From NCBI GenBank assembly GCA_036346225.1, contig JARFIW010000999.1:4943001-5007000 (forward strand): a stretch of DNA of 64,000 nucleotides, read 5' to 3'. The stretch is from Platerodrilus igneus. Lineage: Eukaryota; Arthropoda; Insecta; Coleoptera; Lycidae. Numbering within the stretch: the first letter of the stretch is position 1; every line of letters starts with the position of its first letter. The notes beneath the pieces were generated by a model. That model did not search any database, was not told the origin of the DNA, and saw only the letters and a program-made list of their open reading frames with translations. Below are positions 11,909-35,100 of this stretch, piece by piece. The position numbers were made by a program, and so were the translations under genes.

Positions 11909-12832
11909 ATAACGGTTCGGAACCGGTAACGTTATTTTATGTAACGTTACCAAAATATTACGTTCTAAAATAACGTTATTTTTGGAATGTTTGTTTTCTT
12001 TTCAATCTAATTAGTCCCCCATTTCTTTTTCTATAACCTATAACACAGATCATTATTCTGCGAAACAATATTTGGTTCTAAGTACGAAGTGCTTTACCGT
12101 TCAAAGTACAAAAATAAGAACAAACGAAATGGTATTTAATTATATACACATTCTTCATTTTCCTAAATTGCACATAAATGTCATGTAATTAGCGAATTCT
12201 TTGAAACATGTTTGGTTCTGATATTTTGAGCATTAAGTGAATGTACAATCATTGGCCATACTTAAGTACGTATAAGATAAGAACAACTAAATGGTATTAA
12301 AATTTCACTTTATTCTTTTTCATAAATTCCAGTATGAGTGTTCATAATATTCAGGTAAAGAGCGAGACCATATACTATGGGTGTAGTGTATTTACAAAAG
12401 AGATGAAATTGTACAAGAAAGTTGATTAACACCGTCACCTACAAATTCCCTTTACCCTTCGAATCGTTCCGAATACACTATGTTTACACTATTACTATAA
12501 ATATATACTAAAATGCTAATACATATCTTGCAAATAAGTTTTTCCTTTTTCCTTCCTATTTTAATTATGACACCAAAATCATTTTAATTGTTATGATTCG
12601 ATGGTAATAAATAGGTTGTAGTTCAATTCCAGCAGTAGCGTTCTTATAAATAATGTCTACAGTAAAGTAACATGTGTGTTTCTTTCATCCACAAAACGTC
12701 AAGTATGCTTGATGTAATTGGTAATCTATTGACCATTCCAAAAGTAACTCGTTATTTTTAAGACGTGAAACGTAACGTAACATTACCAACAATTAACGTT
12801 CCAAAATACCGTTATTAAAATAACGACTCATC
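11909..12832. mobile_element. Putative non-autonomous hAT-like element
   Basis: Sequence at 11,909-11,992 and the complement of 12,733-12,832 share an alternating AACGTTA/TAACGTT-rich terminal region of roughly 90 bp. Both include a 'cattccaaaa' block and a TAACGTTAC block. The interior has no ORF. The right end reads TAGTGATGAGTCG outward, reminiscent of hAT-type termini. No 8-bp duplication could be confirmed, so the class is a guess. Confidence 0.4.
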
Positions 12833-13384
12833 ACTAACAAAAACCAACCTAACCTCAATTGAAAACTTAGTACAAAAATCTTAAGTTTGAGAATTCTTAA
12901 ATATAATGTAATATTGTATACTACTTACATTGCTTTCGGCAATCTTTGTGTGTTCTTTTGAAGGTAATTTTAGTGTGTATGTTCAAATCATTCACACAAG
13001 ACTTAAATCTGAACACAAATGGTAGCTGTCTGTAACAGAAAAAAGTGAGGTTATCTACAATTTAACACCAATACAACGTTATAGTTTATTGCAATGGATG
13101 TCAAGCAACGACATCACTATTGCTTGCTTTGGAAAATATTTATACCTTGTTATTCATCCAATCACGTAAGAACCGTGTATATTTCTCTGTGATATCATTG
13201 AATAACTAAAATAATTTGTTCTTCATGCAGTCTACCATTGAGGCATAAACACTTAATAGGATGTGTTTGTTAACTCATGTATGTGTTATCGTTCAATTGT
13301 TACAAATGCCAATTGAAATATTATTTTAATTGTTGTATTTATACAGCTTTATGTAATAAAAAAATACTATAACAGTAATTTTAG

Positions 13385-24329
<10,945 letters not shown>

Positions 24330-24449
24330 GATCGAAATCAAGATGCTAGTAATAAGTGTTCGATTTAAGTATTGTTATTAAGTACAGAGTATTTTTAAAT
24401 ATTAACTGTAACACATTGACTGAAAATACAATTTTTGTAACAAGTTGTA

Positions 24450-24790
24450 TTTTTCTTAATTTTCTTTGGGAATTAAACTACTCATAGTTGTTAAAATCGT
24501 CTTTGTTTACGTTTCGATTCATGACCTAGGATCGTTGTCAAAATAATAAAAAAAATTTAAGATTGAGATTTGTTACACAAATTGAAGGTGACTTTGATTT
24601 ATTAATGTTTAATATATTTAGCTTGAATATATTAGGTAAAATTTTTTTTAAAGTTTAGAAGAGTGAGTGCCTTCAATTTGTGTTGCGCCCTAGGAGCAAC
24701 TTTTAGGTAGCCAATACACTTAACGTGAAATCAGCTGATTAATTTTTTTATATAGTTAAATTTCATATAAATTCAATAACTTGAGGATTG
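24450..24790 (-). mobile_element. PLE-A monomer, 3' end only
   Basis: About 340 bp of PLE-A 3' UTR in minus orientation, starting 120 bp after the PTP stop codon, so it lies in or just beyond the PTP 3' UTR. No AATAAA is seen between the stop and this insertion. The nearest candidate, ATTAAA at about 24,473, lies within the PLE. Confidence 0.8.
24503..24546 (-). ncRNA. Hammerhead-like terminal fold, PLE-A monomer
   Basis: Box UUGACAAC, GAUCC stem II with one mismatch, GAAA, CG, U, A. Stem I UUAUU against AACAA has one mismatch. It is a decaying copy of the motif at 59,828. Confidence 0.35.
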
Positions 24791-26597
24791 GAAAAATTTT
24801 TCCTTCGGCATTTATTTTTAAACCCAACTTATCTATTATGTCCATACCAAATATTGCATCTACTCTTAACCCCGGCACTATTATAAATTCATTCTCAAAC
24901 TTTATCTTACCCATTTCACATTCCAGAATTATTATTTTACTCACACTTGCAAATCTCTTGCTGTTTGGTGCTATTAAATTAAATTTCCTCATGGGCATCA
25001 TACTCCCTATTAACTTTTCTCGTTTAACAAAATCTTCAGACACTAACGACGCTTCTGCTCTCGTATCAATGAGTGTTCCACCTCGACTAATTCCAATTCT
25101 CAATTTAATTATCGGTAATAAGCTTTTATTCATTTTCTTTTCCATTTCACATTTTATATATTCACGCTGGTGTTCGTATCCATTTATTTTTAAGGGCTTA
25201 CTTGGTTTGTCCTCTTTCAAAAATCCTGATTCGACGTAGCTGGTCTTGCCTGACTCGTAACTTCTGCATAGGTACGGTTCATTCTTGTAGGTTGTGCTGA
25301 TTGTTCCCGATGTTGTGTTTGTAGCGTGCACTGATTTATATTTCTGTCGTGATTTGTTCGCTCTGTTTCTCTTCTTGGAACGTCTCTTGTGTTCCAGTTT
25401 CTTCTAAAATTATTATCATTGTAGTTATTGTAATTGTTTCTATAAAAGTTTCCTCTATAATTTCCCCTATTATTCGATCTATTGTTTTCTGTGCTTCTTT
25501 GCATTGTACCATCCTACCTTCCGCTACACGACTTTGTCCTAACTCATCACAACGTTGTAGATATTACAAGAAAATCTCCCTGTTTACTATATTTTAAATC
25601 ATTACATAATGTCTTATTTCTTTGCCAAAATGTCCCGCTAAGTACTTTATGATTTGAGTTTCTTTCATCGGCGGATCTAATTGCTTCGCTGGACTGAATT
25701 TTTGTATGGCATATATTTCTCTGGTCATCCCTAAGTTCTGATTATATTTTCCTGTAATTAAATTATCTCGCGCTTTGTATTGTTGATTATCCTCCCAAAA
25801 TTTTCTCAAAAATCTACTTTTAAACTCCTGAAATGTCCCTATCTCGTTTTCTATTAAGTCAAACCATATCTCGGTGCTTTCTTTCAACATTGATCTAACG
25901 AAATTTAAATTGTACTTTTCATCCGTTGATCCCTGTATTAATTTTCTTATATTATTTAAAAATACCTTTGGATTCACCTTGTTGTCTCCATAAAATTTGG
26001 AATACTGTTCAACTGAAATTTCCGGTCTATTTATCCTAGTGTGTTGCCCCTGATTCCTGCCCGCATTTTCAAATTCTGATTTTAAATTACCTAACTCTCT
26101 ATTTACATCATTAAGTCCTATTTCATAGTTTCCCTGAATTTCCCGGATCTTTTTACCTAAATCTGTAATCCGGTCATTTGTTTCTTTTTCACATATTTCC
26201 TGATCTAATTTCACTTTCCAAACCTCGTCTCTAACTTTATCTACATCGTCCATCATCCTAATGAATTTATTTTCAAAGTGTACCTTCATTTCCGCGATCG
26301 TTTGATTACTTTCTTTTAATCCGTCGCTTATAATTTTCATTTCGGCCCCAAGCTTTTCTCCATTTTCCTTAATATTTTTCATGGTCTCTTCGCTTTTGTC
26401 CATTTTTTGTTTAAGGCTAATAGAATAGACATGATTTCAGCTTGTTGTGAAATCTGTTGTTCTTCACTTTGACTCCGTGTCAATTTTGGTCCTTGCATTT
26501 CCATAGATGCATCTTGTAAAATTACGCTTTCTTGTGACCCTATTTCTACCCCTTGGTTCCTTAATGCCTCTCTGGGCTCATTTATTCCTTTATCCAT
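24780..26597 (-). pseudogene. Ty3/gypsy-type gag-protease remnant
   Basis: Starts with ATG at 26,597 (MDKGINEPREALRNQG). It shifts frame near 26,390 into a 270-residue Gag with a long coiled-coil region (about 26,390-26,050) and a capsid-like part (KLIQGSTDEKYNLNFVRS, FQEFKSRFLRKFW). After another shift near 25,550 an Asn/Arg-rich tail follows (RGNYRGNFYRNNYNNYND); no zinc knuckle is visible. Then comes a retroviral-type aspartic protease domain (24,780-25,110). The catalytic DTG reads DTR (LIDTRAEASLV), so it is probably inactive even apart from the frameshifts. RT and integrase are absent, cut off at the PLE-A insertion. Confidence 0.8.
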
Positions 26598-26767
26598 TTT
26601 TAAATTTTTATTATTATTAATATTTCAAATTCCCTCAGATTTTCAAATTCCTAACCCTTTTTAAATTAAATTTTTATTCGTTCTTCTACAAATTTAAATT
26701 TTAAATTTCTCGCTCCTACAATTTTTATTTTTCCTTTTTCATTTTTAATTTTCTTTTAGTGGTGTTC

Positions 26768-27030
26768 TCGTCCCTACGCTTTGGGTCGCCATAAAATGCT
26801 GTGCTATCTTTCTGTAGGAAAAATAAAAAACCTTTGTTATTCTCGCTCATGTTGGGCGCCATAAAATGCTGTGTTATTTTCGCCCAACGGCTTGGGCGGA
26901 CATAAAATGCTGTGATACTTCACCAGCCCCTACGATGGGCAGCATAAAATGTCGCGTTATCTTCCTGTAGGAAAAATAAAAACCTTTGTTATTCTCGCCC
27001 CACGGATGGGCATACATAAATTGCTGTGTT
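26768..27030 (-). repeat. Five tandem primer-binding-site-like leader modules
   Basis: Upstream of gag on the minus strand a unit of the form CATTTTATG-GCGCCCAAC-(N)-GGGCGAGAATAACA recurs five times, at about 26,768, 26,842, 26,881, 26,921 and 26,996 (+ coordinates). The best copy contains TGGCGCCCAAC, which resembles the tRNA primer-binding site of many LTR retroelements. Copies differ in spacing and partly include a shared TTTTTATTTTTCCTACAG segment. Confidence 0.75.
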
Positions 27031-28453
27031 AACCCCTTTTTATTAATCAAGTACTTGTAAAATGTTAAGTTATAGATCTCTTTGCCTCAACTAGGTGATT
27101 CAATTAAATAAAGCAATTCTACAATACACAATATAATGATTACATATTTACAACCTTTTTAAAATCTTCCCCTTTTTCAGAATATTTACATATGCCTGAT
27201 TTAAGAAATTGAAGCCAGCAAAACGAGCCTTTTGTTATATTTAGAGACCTTTTGAAACGTTTCAAGATGCCTATTGCCTTTCATAAATTTATCAAAGAAA
27301 CCCCTGTTTTGTTGACTCTTACATTTGCGAAAAATATTAAAGTAAAACAGTTTACAGAAATAAATTATATCAATATAGCTAACCTGGAATGGTTCAGTAG
27401 TTTCTCTGCATCCCCAACAGTTTTCGTGTCCAGTTTGAATGTTTAGAGTCGAATTTGGAAGTCTACATCAAAACCAAAATACTATCCAAATCGTTATTCA
27501 AAATCCCATAAGTTAATCCAATAAAGGTTTTCCATCTCCGTAATTAACAAAACAGTAATAGAACATTTACAGTGTCAGTGATTACCAAAATTAATTTAAC
27601 AGGAGGTAATCTCCAGTCGTCTCCAGAGCCCTGTTTTATTTATTTTAGAAATTGTATAATTTTAATAAATCTGGTTTACTTACGTCTATAATAGATCGGC
27701 TTACTTACACAATTTTTACACTTTTATAACATGATTTTCACTTTACTTTTGTTTAACTGGTTACGTGAATAATTTAGCACTTTTGCTCAATTGTTATCGT
27801 ATTTATAGGCCTTGCCCCTTTGTTTGCTATTCGTTGTTTTCATGTGTTGGGGGACACCATTTGTCTTATCTCTTGTGTACTCCGGAAATTTTACCAATTG
27901 TGTAGTTCAAATATTTGGAAGAACGCTCAAGTTGTCACGTATTCATTTATATAACATTACATTTAATTTAGAAATCCCAGGAATCTTCATTCATTAAATC
28001 ACGTATCATTGTTATTTGCTTATTCTAATCTAAACAGAAATAAATTTGGTGTTTGTTTATTTCCTAGTTGAATTGGATTTTTGAACAAATGTAATACTTT
28101 CTGTCACGTACAATTTATTCAATTAATGCATAAATTTTGCCTGCGTAAATGATGATATATTTAACGCACTTGTTGAATATTTATCTAGCCAATTCATATA
28201 AGTTTTCCGTTGATTTAATTTTGAAGTATTTCGTTACATTTTTAAATCTTATCTTTGCTCGTAACTACTCTTGGATATGCGTTTAATCTCTTGTACTGTT
28301 ATATACAGTGTTCGCTCAACTAGCAATATGTATAGTGACCTATTTACTCTTATAATATCTGTAATTATGTGCTTTTGCTGTTTGGAAGTTTCTTTTGTTT
28401 ATTCTACGACCCCTATGACTTAACCTAACCCTAAATTAACCCTATAATTATAG

Positions 28454-28455
<2 letters not shown>
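27031..28455. other. No gene; possible LTR/leader of the minus-strand gypsy remnant
   Basis: By position this should hold the 5' LTR of the gag-protease remnant. No second LTR copy exists in the window to prove borders. The short plus-strand frames at 27,252 and 27,812 look fortuitous. Confidence 0.35.

Positions 28456-28502
<47 letters not shown>
28456..28502. repeat. (TA)n microsatellite
   Basis: About 23 TA units. No PLE end was recognised next to this one. Confidence 0.95.
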
Positions 28503-28507
<5 letters not shown>

Positions 28508-28537
28508 CTGAAACTACCCCCTGTCCTTTCTTTACTT

Positions 28538-28641
28538 AAAATTCAGGGTGAATAAATAAATTTTGAAAACTTTGCTAGTGGGTTCTATTAGCAAAGCCTC
28601 CAAAAACCAACACTTAGCGCCCTCTGTCTTCCCTGAATTTT
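28538..28641. repeat. Small hairpin repeat
   Basis: AAAATTCAGGG at 28,538 and its exact complement CCCTGAATTTT at 28,631 bound a 104-bp unit. A nested inverted pair, CTTTGCTA and TTAGCAAAG, lies within. It is possibly a miniature inverted-repeat element. Confidence 0.5.
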
Positions 28642-29785
28642 AATAGTAGCACAGAAACAAACCTAAATGCTCTAAATACAGGTCTTAATAAAATTTTAAG
28701 ATGTAGGTATAACCAAAAAATGTGTGAAATATTTGCAATTTATTCAATATTCCAGCTTTCAATTAACAAGTCTACTGATGTATTGAAAGTACAAATTATA
28801 CTTTACCAAAATCCTGGGGTGGTTTCTCCTTACAGGCAACTGATCTGGTCAAACATTTGGTCACAAGTAGTAAATCTATTAAGTTAAAATTTTAAGTATT
28901 AGCTTTATATAGTTTTATGTAAAATAAAAAGTTTAATAGAGAAAATTGTAGTTGATATACGATGCCTCTCTGGATCCTGGATCTGCTTCTCTATGGACAA
29001 TCAAAAGAAACTCCAACTCCGACACGAATATACCACCATGTGCTGAAATGGAAATCTCTCCAACACGCTTCCTTGCTGTTACAAATAGCTCTAGGACTCC
29101 TTCAGTAGACAAACTAATGTCCTTTTTACAAATTTACAAATTGTTTCTTTCGCTCGATGCAAATAATTGCTTAGATTAAGCTTTAATATCGTTTATACCT
29201 TTGTTTTAGGCAGAAATAACTTTAATACATAAAAATTTTCAACTTGTTTATTCAAAAAACGTTCTGCAGCAGCCAGCAATAGTAGAACAGTCCAAAAAAA
29301 ATTTTATATCATCAATAATAATTAAAACAAAAATTATCACCTAGCAACAACAAACCTACTAACTATGATCCTTTATACACCTATAAAATGACATTGAAAA
29401 ACACAGATAATCATCTATACAATGAAGACAAGCCTCTTATTACTTTTCATATTAATTATGATTGGTTCAATAATTATTCATAATGCAGTTAAGTACACAA
29501 TTATCAAATTAACAATAATAACCTAATTCCTTTTAGGTGCTAACTACTAATAATTATTACAAGAGGTAAAATCTAACTGTTAACCACACAAATAGAGTCA
29601 AACACCCCTTGGACAAGTATAATCCTCTGAATTGCACAGCATAAATTGACCTGAAGCCAAAATATTCAGTAAATCATGTCAAACACCTCACACAACCGGT
29701 TTATTATTACATTTAGTAATAAAAATTGAATTGCCTGAATATCCTTACTTTCTGGGAAATTCTGTATTTAAGCCACCCAGATTCA

Positions 29786-29789
<4 letters not shown>
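28642..29789. other. No gene recognised
   Basis: A minus-strand frame between about 29,110 and 28,935 is open with natural-looking composition (TEGVLELFVTARKRVGEIS), but no family or splice sites support it. Confidence 0.35.

Positions 29790-29838
<49 letters not shown>
29790..29838. repeat. (TA)n microsatellite, left flank of PLE-C
   Basis: Abuts the left outer end of the PLE-C inverted pair. Confidence 0.95.
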
Positions 29839-29841
<3 letters not shown>

Positions 29842-31165
29842 TTATTAATAACGACCTCCTTTATTCTAATTTTCCAAAAATATTGTGGGTTTTAGGTCGG
29901 CTGGATTATTTAAGAAAACTCTTTTTTATAAACCTGAGCTTTCGGATTTATTTTAATCCTTTTTCAAAGGTACTACAATTACAAAATTGATGAATAAACA
30001 GTAAATCATATATTTAGAAGATACGTGTAGATACAATTTAAGTCATTAACATCTGTTCTTTTGTTCATAGTATTTTTTTGTTGGTATATGTGGCACATTT
30101 CTAGAAACTCTCTTTTTGATTTTTTGTCTTCCATCTGTAATATAATTGGATTGTTAAAATCTATTTTATGTTTTTTAGTATTTACGTGTACACATAGGGC
30201 ACAAGCATTGGGTTTTATACATATATCACTCTTATGTTGGGTTATTCGTTGTTTAAGTGTTTGTTTGCTTTGCCCTATGATATTTCTTTTATTTAAAATC
30301 GGAGTTTTGTCTTTAATTTTAGAGAAAAGGTAAAATTAAAGACAAAACTCCGATTTCAAATAAAAGAAATATCATATATAAGATCAATTGTCTGGATTGC
30401 AATGAATGTTACGTAGGGCAAAGCAAACAAACACTTAAACAACGAATAACCCAACATAAGAGTGATATAAGATAAAACCCAATGCTGTGCCCTATGTGTA
30501 CATGTAAATACTAAAACATAAAATAGATTTTAACAATCCAAGTATATTACAGATGGAAGACAAAAAATCAAAAAGAGAGTTTCTAGAAATGTGCCACATA
30601 TACCAACAAAAAAAATACTATGAACAAAAGAACAGATGTTAATGACTTAAATTGTATCTACACGATCTTCTAAATATCAAAAATAAAACAACCATACAAC
30701 AACAAATTTATCAATGGATCTATAAGATAAATTTCTCTTAAATATATTACAAACAAAAACACACAGAAACACACACTACACACATACAGGCTCATACATA
30801 CACTCACAGTGTTACACGCAGGTACATACATAGTTATAATAAACATTTTTAAGGTTGCCTTTTAATAACAATTTCTATCAAACTTTTGACTTTTATTTAT
30901 TATCAATATTTTATATACATAATATTTTACCTCTTGTTGTAATTTGGCGTTGTTATATACATTTTAAAAATTTATAACAAAATAACTTTTTATGTTAATT
31001 GCCAATTTTTTATAAACCTCACCTTAGTAAGTATAAAATATGATTTACTGTTTATTCATCAATTTTGTAATTGTAGTACCTTTGAAAAATTAAAATAAAT
31101 CCAAAGCTCAGGTTTATAAAAAGAGTTTTCTTAAATAATCCAGCCACCTAAAACCCACAATATTT

Positions 31166-31167
<2 letters not shown>
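29839..31167. mobile_element. Penelope-like family C, head-to-head dimer
   Basis: Palindrome centred near 30,328. The right copy (+) encodes the start of a PLE GIY-YIG nuclease: RNIIYKINCLDCNECYVGQS, followed by LKQRITQHKSDI (30,355-30,450). A fragment of the same region lies inverted at 30,060-30,310. Outer parts (29,880-30,020 and 31,035-31,160) match in inverse orientation. The left copy lacks about 330 bp that the right copy keeps (30,690-31,030). The dimer is bounded on both sides by (TA)n. Confidence 0.85.
29932..29971 (-). ncRNA. Hammerhead-like terminal fold, PLE-C
   Basis: Minus strand order: stem I ACCU, box UUGAAAAA, stem II GGAUU/AAUCC, GAAA, GC, U, C, stem I AGGU. Both stems are perfectly paired. 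The partner copy at about 31,077-31,113 has lost one strand of stem II. Confidence 0.45.

Positions 31168-31198
<31 letters not shown>
31168..31198. repeat. (TA)n microsatellite, right flank of PLE-C
   Basis: Abuts the right outer end of the PLE-C inverted pair. A further short (TA)n tract lies at 31,354-31,375. Confidence 0.93.
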
Positions 31199-31199
<1 letters not shown>

Positions 31200-31430
31200 C
31201 TCAACTATTGTAATATATTTCATTTGCAAAACCTGTGTTTGTACAATGTGTAATTTTTAGTAATCTGGACCAAAGTAAAAATTATCAAAATTCAGATGGA
31301 ATAAAAGTCGCCTTTTATTAAAACAGGACCTATAAGCCATAAAAAAACTGAATATTATATATATATATATATATTTTAACAATTAAAGATTGGTTATGTA
31401 ATGACAGGCGTTTACCGAATAAGACATAAA

Positions 31431-32536
31431 TGTCTGTTTACAATTTAAAAGCTGAACCATCAAAGTTTGTTAGCTATTTTCAATATTGTAAAAGTTCAAT
31501 ATACATAAATCACTGGATTACAAACCATCTAGAAAATGAATGTATCTAGAGAAACAACTGTATTATTAATCAATTATTAATAATTATAAATTACATAGTG
31601 TGCGGAGATAGTTGCTATGGCAACGGAAACAAAAAAGACGGTTTTATTTATAAGGGACTTCAAATTTATATTACTGAAAATAGACGTGTTTTTGTACTGT
31701 TATGAGTTTTATTACATTTAAAAGTTACGAGAAAGTTTTGAAAGTCAAGTTGTACCTGGAGATAGCAAATAGTAGCAGTTTTACGGGAATAAAAGTTAAT
31801 TAAAAGAGGGAGTGCTGGTCTGTACCGTTATTGTTTGAAGACGAAAGCATAGTGGAATTGGAGTTATCTGAGTATTTGTATAACATAAAATTTGTAGAAA
31901 TATTAGTAGTTTTATAGTCTGGAATTACCAGTTGCTCGAGTTACTTATTATTTACAGGAGGTGCCTGCAGTTGGTCACTTGGCTTCAGGACGGCTGGAAG
32001 GCGGCGCTTGTATCTGGATTCCAGGTATTAGTATTTAATATCTACGCAGTGCTTTAATCAAATTTATAAAAGTGGAACTAGTGTTTGGGAATACTTTTGG
32101 CTTTTAAAATTATTTTGAAAACTCCTTGGATATTTGTTTGGGTGTCTAGTTGAGAGGTGTTTGCTTAGGACGGACCCACCCTAGGTAGATTCCGCCACGT
32201 GTTTGACGGCCCTGTAAAATAATTAAGTGCAGCAGCCGTGTAAAATATTTAAAGATAAATTGTGTGGCATAACTCAACAAGGCTCTAAAATAAGACAAGG
32301 AGTGACAGATAAGATATTACGCCTATCACTAATAAGGTAGGATCACAGTATATATAACAGATGGCGCTAACAACGTGAGGCAGAGTAGATTTGTTAGTTG
32401 TTCTTTGCATATATTCTATTTAAAAGTGAAAATTAATATTTGATTGACGTTTCATAGATATTTATTTGACAGTTGTTGGAGGTTTTGAATTTATTGTAGT
32501 AGGCTAAGACGTAATTTGATATTCACACTTTGGTCG
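31431..32536 (+). repeat. 5' LTR of the gypsy element
   Basis: The first about 440 bp are proven by the second copy at 37,679. The rest to about 32,536 is inferred from position before the leader repeats. A TATATATAACAG string at about 32,348 could be its TATA element. Confidence 0.6.
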
Positions 32537-32539
32537 ATT

Positions 32540-32670
32540 TTAGCGGCGGTAAAACATTAGGTGGGGCTCGAATAGGTAAATAACTTCGCAACAAAATATT
32601 TGTTCGCCTAAAGGTGGGGCTCGATAGGGCTGATTCAGATTTGCAGAGGTTGTGTAGCTTAGTGGGGCAC
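32540..32670 (+). repeat. Three primer-site-like leader modules
   Basis: GTGGGGC occurs at 32,561, 32,614 and 32,662, the first two followed by TCGA and preceded by GCGGCGGTAAAAC- or TTCGCCTAAAG-type sequence. This is the same overall pattern (GCC-AAC-N-GTGGGGCTCG) as the leader modules of the other gypsy remnant at 26,768-27,030. Confidence 0.6.
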
Positions 32671-32705
32671 ATCATTGAAGTTTATTTTGAAAATTAAAGG
32701 GACAT

Positions 32706-34400
32706 GTCTGATGAGGAGAGAATCACGAGGTCAGGAAAGTTTATGGAGTTGAGACTGGTGTGAGAGGGCAACCGGTGGTTAAGACTGTAGCAGCAGGGGA
32801 TGCTAGGGATGAAGCTGGGGATATGTGGAGCCGGAGGTGATTATTGTGAATTCAGGGGTACATCGGGAGAAAATGAAATTGATAAGGAAAAGAGAATATG
32901 CAGATCCAAGATGTGATGATGGTTTTGTTGGAATTAAAAGGGTCGTTAACTAAGTCGCATGAAGAATTGAGAGGATCATTGTTGGCCGAGGTTAGAAATT
33001 CACAAGCGGAAGTTAAGGAAAAATTTGATATGATGGAAATGAAAATTGAAGGAATTAATGTATCAATACAGAGCAGTTTGTGTTCATTTAAGGATGAAGT
33101 TCTGAAGGACGTAGAGGATAGAGTCCAGGTTGTAGAAGGAAGGTAACAACAGGTTTAAATGAATTAAGGGAAGAGCTGTACATGGTCGAAGTTAGACAGA
33201 CAGAAAAATTGCAGAATTTAGGTGAAATAGTTCGGATTCAGACGGAGGACAATATTAACTCTAAAAACGAAATTATAGGCAAATTGCGGGCGAGTCAGGA
33301 GGTGGCAGAGAAGCTGAGAAGGGATACGACGGTTCTGGGGAATACGGTAAATGGATTGTCTGGTCTTGAAGGAATGTTAGACAGATGAGAGAACAGTTGG
33401 TTGAATTGGAAAGGGGAAGAGTTGTTTGTGATGCAGGATACCAGTATAGGCTAGGGAAAGAGACCTTGCCGAGGTTTGAAGGCAGAAAGAATGAGCAGCC
33501 GATGGTCTATCTTAGCAAGTTGGACGAGATGGTAGAGAGTGAGCCTGAGAGGGTGAAGATGCAGATGGTGAGCGTGACATTGGGGGTTGTGCAAGAAATG
33601 GCACTGTATCGTGAGGAGGCAATATAGTTCGAGGAATTTCGAAGGCTATTCATAGAACAATATTGGGAAACACGCATCAGGCTAATATTCGAACGGTTTA
33701 AACACTGGGAACTATAGGTCATACCAGGGATCGAGAGAAAATTATGTGATTGAAAAGTATAACCAGGGCAGCACCTGATTCCTAAATTAAGAGAAGATGA
33801 AATTATATTATTGTTGTCAAGGCATATGGGGCGGAAATAACTAGGGCCGTAGCGATACAAAACGTTCGGACTTTAAGAGACTTTTGGAAATGATGCGAAA
33901 TTATGACGTAGCTAGGACGTTTGAAACGAATACCAGGAAAATAGTGATAATAGGAATTGGGATAGGAATAGGAATAGCACAGACTACCAGAGGACTGGGG
34001 TGCAAGGATACAATTATAGGGAGAATGGACAGGACAACTACAGAAAGCAATATCAGGAAATCAAAGGAGAACGAATAATAATTGGGAACAACGTTTTAAT
34101 AGAGACGATAATTATAGGGGAACAATGACTGGAACAGGACTGATAGGAATGACAGAGGTTTTGGACAGCAAAGAACGAGTTTTGGACAGAGGTGGCAGAG
34201 AAAAGCGAGCGAGATCAACGGATCAGGGGAAATACCGACAGGGATTAGAGACCGAGAACGGGAGACAGATAGAAACTTGACGATCCAACACGTAACAACA
34301 AGAGACACGCGACAGAGATCGGAGGATAGGATAAGAAAGTGGAGGTCCACGATGAACCCACGGTACAAAAAAACGTCGATTTATTAGTGTTAGGAAGATC
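32706..34400 (+). pseudogene. gypsy gag, frameshifted
   Basis: Begins ATGTCTGATGAGGAG (MSDEERITRSGKFMELRLV), then a stop. Long charged, coiled-coil-like segments follow in shifting frames (32,898-33,146; 33,182-33,388). A capsid-like part around 33,430-33,700 includes RFEGRKNEQPMVYLSKLDEM. The 3' part is Gly/Arg/Asn/Gln-rich. It is not expressible as one protein. Confidence 0.7.
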
Positions 34401-35100
34401 AGATTTAGGGACACAGCATAGTATTAGTTTAGTAGATAAGTTGTTAGATAATAAGTTTGAAAGAAGGCGGGAGTTACCATTTATTCATATTAGTTTAGGG
34501 GATTCTGTTTAACGGCATTGATAGATACAGGGTCGCAGTTATCGCTGGTGAGAGGAAATAGTTTTGAAACATGCAGAATTATTCAAAGGAAAATTTGTAG
34601 GGTTAAGAGTATTAATTTATGGTCTGCGATTAAGAGGAAGTTAACTACGATAGACAAAGTTGTCGGTATCGATTGTATTAGGAAGTACCAGACTAGGTGA
34701 AGTAGAGTTTTGGATAGCAAGAGGATTATATTTAGATTTTATTGTAGGGATAATGTAATTGAGGAATTTGGACTGGTTATAGATGGTAAAGCACGAATGG
34801 TAAAGGTATTAAATTTAGAGAAGAAATGGGTGGTGCCTAAGGATAATCGGGATACTAGGGATGAGATAAATACAGATAGTATAGGATCAGGAAAGACTAA
34901 GAATAGAATTTATGATGGAATTGATGAGTTACGGTTATGTAATATATTTGAGAAGGTATTTGATGAGGAACAGATAGGATTAATAGGGTGGATATGAAGG
35001 AAATGTTATTGAGGTGTTTAATAGACATGCAGGAGTTTTTAGTAATGAGCCTAGGTTTGCGAAGGAGTATACGCATAAGTTAGAGGTCACAGACGAGGGA
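34400..35100 (+). pseudogene. gypsy aspartic protease region
   Basis: The catalytic motif is intact in ALIDTGSQLSLVRG (34,510-34,550). The following part continues in another frame (FRFYCRDNVIEEFGLVID). Frame breaks occur near 34,700 and 35,000. Confidence 0.75.

Noticed and set aside
33507..33860. 117-codon minus-strand ORF inside the gypsy element
   Set aside because: It is antisense to gag coding sequence and has no independent support.
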